From Hyphochytrium catenoides (Eukaryota; Sar; Hyphochytriomycetes; Hyphochytriales; Hyphochytriaceae), in contig FLMG01002722.1 of assembly GCA_900088475.1 (NCBI GenBank), positions 1,520 through 45,527 on the forward strand: DNA of 44,008 nt, read 5' to 3'. Shown here one piece after another: positions 1-9,978 of this stretch (the first letter of the stretch is position 1; each line of letters begins with the position of its first letter). The notes below the pieces were generated by a model that did no database searches, was not told where the DNA came from, and saw only the letters and a list, made by a program, of their open reading frames with translations. A program made the translations under genes and the position numbers.

Positions 1-36
<36 letters not shown>

Positions 37-48
37 GAGAGAGAGAGA
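1..48. repeat. (GA)n microsatellite
   Basis: A nearly pure GA dinucleotide run opens the window, with two A-A interruptions. It is followed by GTGTGT and GAGAGG-type sequence before the first coding frame. I see no gene in it. It may be an intron or 5' flank of the gene that starts near 141. Confidence 0.9.
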
Positions 49-140
49 TCGCGCGTGTGTGAGAGGAGAAGGAGAGGGTAGAGGATGTGCTGCGGCTCCT
101 GTTCGCCGCCCTCGAGGATGCAGCGGAGGTTCTCTGCGTG

Positions 141-3100
141 ATGGAGTTAGAGAGACAGAGATCTGGCGGCGGCAGGAGGGATAGGAGCTTGCCCAGGAGC
201 GAGGAAGAGAGACAGTTTGAGCACGGGAAACATAGCAAAAGACGGCCGCACAAGTCCCACCGAGACGCCAGCAGAGGGTCAGAAGATGGAAATAGGAGAG
301 ATCGAGAGCAAGGCGACTCTCGAGGGAGAGGTAACTCTTTTCCTCCCGTATTTTCGCCTCTCTGTCCTTCCTTCCTCTCTCTCTCTCTCTCTCCCTCTCC
401 CTCTCTCTCTCTGTCTTTCTCTGTCACTCTCTCTCTCTCCCTCGCTCTCTTTCTTTCTCTCCCTCTCTGTGTGTCTCTCTCTGCGCCTCTCTCTCTAACG
501 AGCCTGGTTCTCCTTGCTCTTGTTGTCTCTCTTTCTCTTACTCTCTTTTCTCTCTCTTACTCTCCGTGCTTTCTCCTGTCTGGGATGCCAGACCATCATT
601 TGGGTGCGAGCGGCGTCGCCCAGGAGCCGGGTGGAGGAGAAAATGACTTCGTTTTCTTAGGGACAGCAGGTAAGCAGGCGGTCTAGTTCTTTTCTCTCTC
701 TTTCTCTCTATGTGCACTGCTGTCCCTTCTTGTCGCTTGTCGCTCTTTCACATCTTGCCTGCTCTCTCTGTGTATCTTCTTCGCACCCTCTCTCTCTCTC
801 TTTTCTCTCTTCTCTTCCCTACTTCCTCCTCTTCTTTTCTTGCTGTCCCTCTCTTTGCCGTTCTTTCTTTATATCGCACCCTTCTTCTCATCTCTCTCTC
901 TCTCTCTTTCTGCCTCTCCCTCTCCCAATCCGAAGAGCAAGAGGCCAAGGGCTTTAGAACGACAAGAAGTGCGATACGCACGAGAAGCAGCGGAAGACGA
1001 AGAACGTCGAGCAGCCAAGGCGGTAACGGCCGTAGCCAGCACGCAGCTACGAGCGGAGGAACCTCTCTCTCTCTCTTGACAGATGATGAGGACTTTCTCT
1101 CTCTTGGAAGGCGGCATAGCTTAGGAAGCTTCCATCCTCTTGGCGGCTCTGTCTCCCAGCTCGTTGTAGGCTCTCCTCCCACGGACTCCTGGCATATAGA
1201 GAGACCTGTCAACCCGAAGCCTTTGACGCGTCTCCTTTCTAGAGAGAGAAGACATAGCTTTGGTTCCGGGGGAGAGATAGAGAAAGATGAGGTGGAGAGA
1301 GAAGTAGACAACGTAGTTAGAGAAGCGGTAGCGAGGAGAAGCGGATCGTTGGGCCACTGTAAGTGCAGCCCAAGTGCTCCTCTTCTCTGTCTTCTTCTTT
1401 AAGCTCTTTCATTTCTTTCTCGCTCTTTCTCTCTCGCGTGGCCCTGCCCCACTTCGTTTTTCTTCTTGGCTACTGAGGTGCCATTTGCTCTCTCTTAACT
1501 TCCTCCTCCTCTCTCTTTTACTGTGTCTCTCTTTCTCTCTCTCTGCCTATCGTCAACCTATCTGGCTGTTTTTTCCAGTCTCTCTTGCACAAGCTCTTCT
1601 CTGCGCGTGACCTCTTATCTCTCCTCTCTCCCTTCTTCCTCTCGGTCCAGCGGGCTGGCGCAAGTTTAGAACATACAGTGCGGACAGTTCAGATGTAGAG
1701 TATCGGCGGCAGTTGGCGGCGAAGCAGTTAGAAGACACCGTCGACACTTTCGTACAGGAAGAAGACGATGAAGACGGTAGAAACGGGCTTCAAAGTCTCC
1801 CCATAGTCCTTTTTCTTTCTCTCTTCTCTTTTCTCTCCCTCTCTCTCTCTCTTTCTCTCTCTCTCTCCTCTCTCGCTCTCGCTCTCTACGTGTTGTCTGC
1901 GAGAGTTGTATACTGTTCCCTTCGCTTAACGCTTCCTGAATGATTTTCTACCTGCCAAACTGCCTCCATCACGGCGCAGACTCCCTCCTTCCCTCAGATC
2001 CAGGGATTCTCCATTCTCCATAGTCAACAAGTGGCACGGGAACTAACCTTCTCTGATCCCGTACTTCCTTCTTGTCCCCACGACCTAGTGGAATCTCAGC
2101 ATTCAGGGCTGGAGGAGGCTGGTCAAGAGGAGGAGATAAAGAATGAAGTCACACAGGACACCGCGAACGTCCTGCAGACGGAAGACGGGAGAGAGGAAGA
2201 GAGCAAAGAGTCGTCATCCCTTTCTCCTTCTTCTCACGCTCTTCCACCTCCACCCCCACCTGTAAAGATGTCCATCCCTTGGGCCAAGCTCGTCTCACAG
2301 TCTCTTCAGCCTCGGACAGACAGCGATCTTCACGCTGCGGGAGAGCTCCGCCTTCCTATCTGGTGCAAAAAGCCTAAGATCTACTTACGGGACGACCTCC
2401 CGATCCCTGTCCTGCTCCACCAAGAGATTGAGGAGTATGTATTCTATGTAAAAACAGAGGTGTCACGCCTGCAGCTGCGCATCGATAGCAGCATAGAGAA
2501 GGTAAGGAGAAGCGTCTCCTCTCTTTGGGCTGGCGCTTCCGTGGAAGTGTTTGGAAGCTTCGCCACAGGACTCTGGCTCCCTAGCAGTGACCTAGACCTC
2601 GTCGTGATGGGCGTTGCCTCAGACCAAGATCGCTCCTCCTGCCTGCAATGCCTTCAGAAGGTGGTAGAAGCTCTGAGGGGGCAGCCCTGGGTGGCGTCGA
2701 TACACTTGGTAGATACAGCGAAGGTGCCAGTTGTGAAGCTCCAGACGCATGAGAGCCCTGTGCCCATTGATATCACCATAGAGACGGCCAGCACACACAG
2801 CGGGCTCATTGCAAAGGACATGGTCCTGCAGTACATCCGTGAGCTACCAGAGATCTTCCCGTTGATCGTTGTGCTGAAGCAGTTCTTAAGGGAGAGAGGC
2901 CTGAATGACGCCTACACTGGTGGCCTCAGCAGCTATTCCATAGTCCTGATGACCGTATTCTTCATCCAGCTGCGGAAGCTGAAGAAGAGCTCGATAGAGA
3001 GGTATGAGGCCGTCCTCGCCTATGCTGGAGGCGGAACCGTACCGCCAGAGCTTCTTCACCCTCCTCCTTTGAACAGCCAGGGCAAGGTCAATGGAGAGCT

Positions 3101-3806
3101 GAAGGAGAGAGACAGAGCTAGCGGAGTCAAAGAAGAGAAAGGCGTCCTGAGTCCTTCAAAAGAAGAAGAGAAGATGAAGCCGCCGAACTCTTACGCTGCA
3201 ATTGCGAAAAAGATGCTCCAGGAAGGCGGTGGAAAGACTGACGTCGAGAAAAAGAGTGATCCTCCTCTCTCCTTAGCCGCCTCTTCCACCACTGCTGGTT
3301 CTCGTACGGCATGGTCCAAAGAGGCAGCATCTTCCCATGCTCATGAGGGGAAGGGCCCCGCTCTCTCTGCTCCAGGTCCCAAAGAGGAGAGAGACGTAGA
3401 GCCTACAGAGAATATCTTGGGAGACTGTCTCATCGAGTTCTTGGAGCTTTATGGCACAATTTTTGACTTCGCCTCCTGCGGGATTTCTGTGCGGGAGGAT
3501 GGTTATGTCTACCGCTTGGCTGCACCATTTGCCGCGCGGGACAACATGCACAGCCCGCCGCTTCTCATCATTGATGATCCCGTACATTCCGGGCACAATG
3601 TCGGAGCCAGCACCTTCGCTCTTCCACGGATAATCTCTGTTTTTGAAGACGCCTACTACGCCCTCAAGTTCTTCCGAAGAACTCCAATACTGCCAACGCC
3701 CCTGAGCTACCTCGTGAACCCGAGCTTTAGAGCTTCGACTCCAGCGAGCAGGCAACCGAAGGAAGAGTATCGGGATAGTACGGATCGCGCGGTAGGAAGG
3801 AGTTAA
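141..3806 (+). CDS. Trf4/PAPD5-type non-canonical poly(A) RNA polymerase
   Basis: The enzyme family adds short A (or U) tails to nuclear RNAs, often inside a TRAMP-like complex that hands RNA to the exosome. My model joins six exons: 141-330, 592-669, 936-1022, 1083-1358, 1651-1776 and 2032-3806. Together they give 843 aa, and every intron is phase 1. The first 252 residues are Arg/Ser/Glu-rich and probably disordered. The last exon holds the whole catalytic core. It has a GSFATGLWLPSSDLDL motif (Gly-Ser near 427, metal-binding Asp near 439 and 441) and the third Asp in PIDIT near 499. A PAP-associated segment starts at about residue 712 (NILGDCLIEFLELYG). A low-complexity insert of about 125 residues separates the central domain from that segment. 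The ATG at 141 is the first in this frame, but an upstream exon is possible. The 5' exons are less certain than the family call. Confidence 0.85.
361..500. repeat. CT-rich intronic tract
   Basis: A long run of CT dinucleotides broken by TTTC, CTGTG and similar steps lies inside the first intron (331-591) of the Trf4-like gene. Similar tracts occur in the following introns (about 780-930, 1420-1550 and 1800-1880). They create spurious Ser/Leu open frames, which I have not annotated. Confidence 0.8.
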
Positions 3807-3935
3807 AAGAGTTGAACATTAATTGGTTTATAGCCAAATGTCTGAGAGCTCTGGGCCTGACCTCCTACAGAAGCTTTGGAGTCTCAAGATATTTAGCAGC
3901 CAGAGCCGTCCCTCTCTGAGGCTGCGATAATATTT

Positions 3936-3941
3936 AATAAA
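3936..3941 (+). promoter_or_regulatory. poly(A) signal AATAAA
   Basis: A canonical AATAAA lies 130 nt after the stop codon of the Trf4-like gene, in an AT-rich patch. Position and strand fit its 3' end. Confidence 0.55.
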
Positions 3942-5689
3942 GGCACTGCCGTGATCTTCAACCTCTTATCTTGGCACTATCTTAGTGCATGGGAAGCGCC
4001 GTGACTGCAGGCAACGCGGGGAGCTGCTTGTCTCTGTTGTGTGGCTCCGTGAATGGCAGGTGTTGGCGTCAAGGTGATCTCTAGAGGTGCCTCGCTTTGG
4101 CAATCGCTGCCAGGGCTGGCTGGCTGCTCAATGTGGAGATAATGGATACATTGGTTCTACAGTAGGTGAGCCTCTTTCCGTATCAAGAGCTTGCTGAGGG
4201 CTGTGACGCCAATAGTCCTCCAAGTAGTCGATGGACTAGGCTGGACGATAATTCCCTTAGCTAAACGTGCCTCGTCTGACTGTCACCTGCAGCCAAGCCG
4301 CAGAGTGCTTCTCCCTCATCTGCAGTCCGCTCTTTGACAATCAGACCTTACACACTCACTGTCAACTGTGGCGATACCATTGGCTTGTTCTTAGAAGCAG
4401 CCATCGGAAGGCGAGTATCAGTATCCTTTCCTATAGATGTATTGATATTAAAGGCCTGGGAGCACAACGGAAGCCTCGTCTTCTGCAACTGCCTTTGGGA
4501 TGGTATCTACCTTCTATCACCACCAAGCTCCTCACATCTGGGGACTAGGCAACACACTTGGAGTACGCCTAGTGCACCCCTTTACCGTCGTGTCAGGACT
4601 ATAGGTCAAAAGAGATTGTCAAGGGTGAGAGATGTGGATAAGCAGCGTGGTATGTCCGTCTGTTGGCCTGACAGCTGGTGCTCAAGTGGGAAAATTGACG
4701 GGAAGGCCAGCGCCAGATCAGAATTTGATAGAGTCATTGGTAAGAGGCTTTAAGTACAGAAACCAATATAGCTTGTCAATGTTCAAGAACCACTTAAAGC
4801 CTCACTAGTAAGTGCACTTTCATACTTTCTTGGGACGACGGAGATCAGAGATCAGAGAAGAGCAAACAGGCCATTCTCTGTCTGCCAAAGAGAGAACGCT
4901 GTGCACCTGAAGAAGATAGGAGTCTAATGCTATACAGAGAGCTTTGCTCAGGTCTTTGGCTTCACTAATAGAAGACTTCTCTCCTCCTTTCTCGCCTCTG
5001 AGGATGATTGCTGGTGGCCGGACATGCGGCGGCCGAGGTCCTCCGTTCTGATTAATCTCTGGGATAGTAGCGCGGCCAGCAGCTCATGAAGGGTGCGGAT
5101 GGTAACTTAGAGGCTAGCATGGGGCACCTCTATGAGGCGTTCCGTGGTGCAGATGTGCTCCTGCACACATCTTTTAGGATTATCTACCTCATGGCATGCT
5201 GCGCAGGCTTGCACTATGTGGTTGGCAGTGAGCCTAACTGGACCAGCATTAGAATTGTCGTCCCGCAGTCTCTCGAGCAGCTGTTAACCTCAGTCATTGG
5301 TCACCAGGTATAACTCTTCTTCCGATGACCCTCAAACTCTAAAATATCAGCTTATCTCTTGCTCTGGGCAGTTTCCCCTTGCTCTGCCAAACGCTCTGCT
5401 TCCCCCTCATCCGGCAGTTCTTAACGCTTCACCTTTGTCATTCGACGCCTTCTATCCCTGAGAAATGCATAGTCTTCACGTCCAGACCGCCCCCAGCCTC
5501 TTCATTTCCGGCTATGCTTTAAAACTGGCAGGCACAGTCCTGTTTCTTCAGTTAGTCTACTGACACTCCACTGGCCTTTCTCGTCCTTCTCTTCTCTTGT
5601 CCTTGTGCTTCCTCATACTTGCCTTCCAGCCGCCGCTTCGTCTGGACTCCCTGGCTCTCATTGTCGCGCTCTCGGTGCTCTTTGTGTCG
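3942..5689. other. no recognisable gene; balanced-composition spacer
   Basis: This spacer separates the Trf4-like gene from the protease gene. It lacks the CT tracts typical of the flanking introns. Two short + strand open frames lie in it: about 4334-4753 (139 codons) and 5086-5313 (75 codons, ATG start). The second reads like a small hydrophobic protein, but I recognise neither. No splice-supported gene model emerged. It may hold a decayed gene, a non-coding RNA gene or the protease promoter. Confidence 0.4.
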
Positions 5690-8600
5690 ATGGCGATCGC
5701 GGAGAGTTCGAGAGGCGAATCTGATCTCTTCCTAAACACGGCGCTTGGGCTGGTGTTCTCCTCTCTCATCGCCCTCCTCTATAAACAACAGAGCTATCAC
5801 CGACCTCATGCTCCTCAGAGGCTCCATCACCAGCAGGATTATCTCGAAAGAGTGCTTGAGAATGGGAGCAATGTAGGTAAAGAGAGAGTTCTGGAAAGGA
5901 CACGGAGGAGAAGGAAGAAGGAGCGCCTTAAGACTGTGCAGACTGAGGAGAATACGGTTGACCTGACAGGAGAGGAGAGCAGCAATGGAAGTCTCTCTCC
6001 GCCAAGTTCTTTAGACGAGGACGGAGAATCGACTCTCGCAGACAGTGGCTCTGGCATGGAGGTTGGACCTTCCTCTTACTTCATCGCTATTCGGTCTGTT
6101 TCTGTTGCCGCCTTCGTATGAGAAGAGCCCTGGATCTTCGCTCGGACTCTCTCTGCTTGGCACTGTCCCGTCCCTGTTATCAATCGATCCATCTCTCTGC
6201 CTTTTGGTCACTCTACTCTCTGTCTTGCCCTCTCCTTCTTTCTTTCTCTGTCTCTCTCTTTCGCCCTCTCTCTCTCTATCTATATATATGTGTACCCGTG
6301 TTAACCGGTCTTGTCCCATGCACACCGTTTTGGATTCCTTTCTTGATGGCTCTGTAGGGCCCTTACTCTCTCTTACGGAGCTATAGCCGGCGTTGTTCAC
6401 TCTTTCAATTACCCTGATCGTATTCCTGCACCTTTACCATGCTTTCGCTAAGTCTCCTCTCTCCTTGTCTTTACTCTAGAACCTAGGGAACACATGCTTC
6501 GCAAACTCTATCATTCAGTGCCTTCGCTATGCCCCTGGCTTGGTGGTGATGCTACAGACGGAATATAGGCTGAAGCAGATTAGAGAAGGAGGAGCACCGA
6601 AGAAAGAGAAAGAGAGAAGAGAAGAAGAAGTGCTTATTTCTTTTCTAGATCTTGTTGTTGACGCTAGAAGAGATAGCTTTCTCTCTCCTGTGGACCCATC
6701 AAACTTCTTCCTCGCTTGCAGCAGGGTTGAAAGCCTGGGGAATCTGGTAGGAGAATGCTAAGCCAACACCCATGACTCTATCTCCAAGTCTTCTCTCATA
6801 CGATTTCCCTCTCCATCGCGTCCCATGGAAACTGTCTTTGTTTTTCTTCCGGACGAAGCTTACCTTTTACCCTTTGTCGCCATCAGAACTTCTTTCTTCT
6901 CCCCTTCGTCTTTCCTGTCAACGACATCTATTTTATTTCGCTATTCTTTGCTGTCTTTCTCCCTCTTTTCTCACTCCCTCGTGGGTTTACTCCCTTCTAT
7001 GTATCTGTGAGGCTTCCCCTATAATAGCCGACCCGTCTTGTACCGAAGTGTCTGTCCCCCTTCGCGTCTCGTCTGTGCTGCTTCAGCTTTTGGATTGGGT
7101 TCCTTACTCTATAGCAGAGTTTGGAGCGTTGTTCTATGCCAGTTAGAGAACGTTATCTCTGCTTTTTCAGTCACTTAAACTCCTTCGGCATCCCCTGTCA
7201 CGTCCGCCTCACCCTTCTGTGACTCTTTCTCATGAAATTGGTTCTCCGTAGATCGAGCGGCCGCCCTCAAAGTGGTTTTCTTCTCAGACCCTCCAAATGC
7301 AGCAGGATGCATCTGTAAGCTCTATATGTCTTGCATCTCTCTAGCCACTTCCTTCCTCTCACCTTCTCCTTTCCTTCCCACTTGTCGGGCATCCGTTTTC
7401 CTTTCCAGTGTTAGGGTGACTCTCCTACTTTTCCTTCTCTCTCTCACATGTGCTTTCTACGGCTCTTCGTTGGTGACCTCTCTTCTCCTTGCTCCTTAGG
7501 AGTTCCTCTCCCATCTCTTGGAAACAATGCACGACGTTCTGCGTCGCTCTCCGCGTCGGTTGAGCCAAGCTGAAGCTGAACACCATGAGAGCGTTGTCAG
7601 GAGTTGCTCCAACGTCCTACGCAACTGCACTTCAGACAAGCCCAGGACTTACATGACAGCCGTCCGTACGTCACTCTCCCTACTGTCTTTTTACCTAAGG
7701 CTCTTTTGCTATCCCGTTAGCCGTGCCCCTTGTTTGTTACTATGGCCACCTAGAAGTGATACATGCTGAACATATTGTCTTCCCTCTATATGGGCTGTCA
7801 GTCTACCTTTCTTTCCCACACGATCTCCTGTTTGCCTCCTCTCATCTCCGCCTTTGGGTCGCTCTCTCTTGTTGCAGAGAAGCTCTCAACTCTCGCTTGG
7901 CTGGAGCACTGCCGCAAGGAGAGCAGTGCCATCACCGACTATTTCTCAGGTCAGATGGTCAGGGGCTGCCGGTGCCTGAAATGTAACGGCCTGTCCTGCA
8001 GCCACCAGGAGTTCAGGTGCGCCAGAAACCCGTTGGCAATGCACCTTTGTTCCTGCTGTCCTTCCTACTTCTACAGAGTGCTTCAACTTGGCCTTTCGTT
8101 CTTCATCTCTTCCCCGGCGTCTCGCCAAAGACATCTTTCTTCAATTCTCTCAAGGCCGGCCCGCCCTCAGGGTCACAGCCACGGTTCTCTCTCTCTTTGC
8201 TTCGCACCTTAGTTGCTCCCTAATTCTTTTTGGACTGTGCGCTCCGTGCTTGCACTCCATCCCTTAGTGGATGTCTGCTTTTTCGCCGCTCAACCTTCCT
8301 TTCATGCCGTTCCTTCAGGCTCCTTCCTCTTGACATAGAAGCGAAGGACGGGAGCACGACGCTGTTGGACTGCCTGCTGAATCTCACAGCTGCCCAGCAA
8401 CTGACAGGACCAGACCAAAGAATATGTGAAGGTCGACCCTCATTTCCCTTTGCCCTGTTTGGAGGCGCCTAAGAGCTGGAGCCTATGGACTTTTCTTATG
8501 GCTTCTCGCTCTATTAGACAGTCGCACTTCCAAAGCCCGTCCTTCTCCTGTGGAAATCGCTCTCAATTACGGACTGCTAAAGTTCTCAAAGAGGGCTCTC

Positions 8601-9444
8601 CTTTCTGTATCTTGCGCATACAGGGCACTGTGGCAACGTGAAGTCGGACAGTGAGACTCAGGTTCTTCTCCAGCGTCTTCCTCCCTGTCTCGTCTTGCAG
8701 CTCCAGCGCTTCAAGCAGTCATATAATAGCGACTACACAGGTGCTAACCGTGTTATTTTCATGGCCTACTTTTACACCTCCTGTCCTTGCTGCGCATACT
8801 TCCCTTTCATCCACTTGATCCTGTGCCCACTGAATACTTCCGTGGCCGATTGTTTGCTGCCGGTTCTCAACTTTCCCCTTCTCCGCCATCTCTTCTTCTT
8901 CCGTTTGGTATCTCTCTCTTTCTCCTTTCTCTTTTCCCCTCTCTTCACCTGTTCCGTTTACTTAGCAAAGCAGTTTATTCCCTTCACTCCCACCTCTTTC
9001 TCACGTCACATGGTCTCTGTATCTCGTCCTATGTACGGCGTCAACCGTCCTTCCTTCCTAGAGATGATAGTGGAGAAGGAACACACCCGAGTAGAGGTTC
9101 CCATTGACGGCTTAGACCTTACGGAGCTTTTGATAGAGCGAGGGGACAGGAAGCCGCCGCTTTATGACCTCTTCGCCATCTGCGCCCACAGAGGGAGAAG
9201 TATGGATTCAGGCCATTACATTGCCTACTGCAGAAGCCTGCATGGCGGAGCGTTGGATAGGAGAACGTTAGGGAAGAAATCAGCAGAAATAGAAAGGAAG
9301 AAGTCGCGGTGGTTCAAGTATAACGACAGCGACATCTCAGTCGTCTCCGAGGAGGAGCTGCAGGAACAGACAGAGAGGGACTCATACCTCCTCTTCTACT
9401 TTCGAAGGGACTGTCCCAGAGAGAAAGACGGGCTGGATCTATAG
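5690..9444 (+). CDS. ubiquitin-specific protease (USP, peptidase C19) with N-terminal hydrophobic segment
   Basis: A cysteine protease that removes ubiquitin from proteins. Eight exons join in phase to 527 aa: 5690-6061, 6480-6746, 7288-7314 (only 27 nt), 7500-7665, 7878-8016, 8319-8431, 8624-8740 and 9062-9444. The Cys box NLGNTCFANS begins exon 2, with nucleophile Cys130, and QQDASEF is split across exons 3 and 4. Zinc-binding cysteines are seen in CRCLKC and in ICEGHC. The His box is SMDSGHYIAY (His452), followed by WFKYNDSDIS (Asn488/Asp489). Residues about 14-28 form a short hydrophobic segment followed by Arg/Lys-rich sequence, so membrane anchoring like that of USP30 is possible. That subfamily assignment is inference. 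The start is the first ATG in frame. The gene is convergent with topoisomerase II, with about 530 bp between the stops. Confidence 0.92.
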
Positions 9445-9978
9445 ACTCTGCAGTCACTCACACCGCTTCGCATCTCTCCTATGATTAATTTATTGCCCTG
9501 TTCCCCCTCCTTGGGTCTACGACTCTTCCCCTCCATAGATGATAGCTCATTTATAGGGGAAGATGCTGTTGGCGAGGGGCGAGGCAAATAATGAGACGAA
9601 GATGAAACTGTGACAATAGGTAAAAGGTCCAGTGGGCCTGAGCTCGTGCCGCAAGGGTCCAAAGGAGTAATAGACCAGGGTCTATTCTGCTGGCAGCCGG
9701 TCCTACCGCTCCCTTATTGCCTGGGTTACTGCGATAGTGTTGAGCCCGCATCACTCCTTCGCGAAAGCGTTCCTTTTATTAGATAGTTAGGCGCTGTCCT
9801 CGCTTTCGAAACGACTGCTAAGTGCCATAAAGCCCAGCATCCGAGTGCTGGCGGGTTCTCTCTGTGGGCGAGAAGCATTTTCCGCTTCCACCATCACTGC
9901 CTGCCTACAGAGGTGTCCTACAAGGACTAGATACGTAAAGACCAGCTCGGTTCTCTTCCGGCAATTGGCAAGATCAAT
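9445..9978. other. convergent 3' spacer
   Basis: This lies between the stop codons of the protease (+) and topoisomerase II (-). It has AT-rich patches and two AATAAA hexamers on the - strand (9780-9775 and 9494-9489), suitable as topoisomerase poly(A) signals. I see no coding frame. Confidence 0.6.
9775..9780 (-). promoter_or_regulatory. possible poly(A) signal AATAAA for topoisomerase II
   Basis: The + strand reads TTTATT, so the - strand reads AATAAA about 200 nt beyond the topoisomerase stop codon. A second copy lies at 9489-9494. Confidence 0.4.

Noticed and set aside
361-1610. Several + strand frames full of Ser/Leu repeats
   Set aside because: They translate CT-rich intron tracts and shift between frames with no conserved residues. 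The spliced model explains the region better.
3100-3760. Antisense frames opposite the Trf4-like gene
   Set aside because: They mirror the strongly conserved catalytic exon on the + strand.
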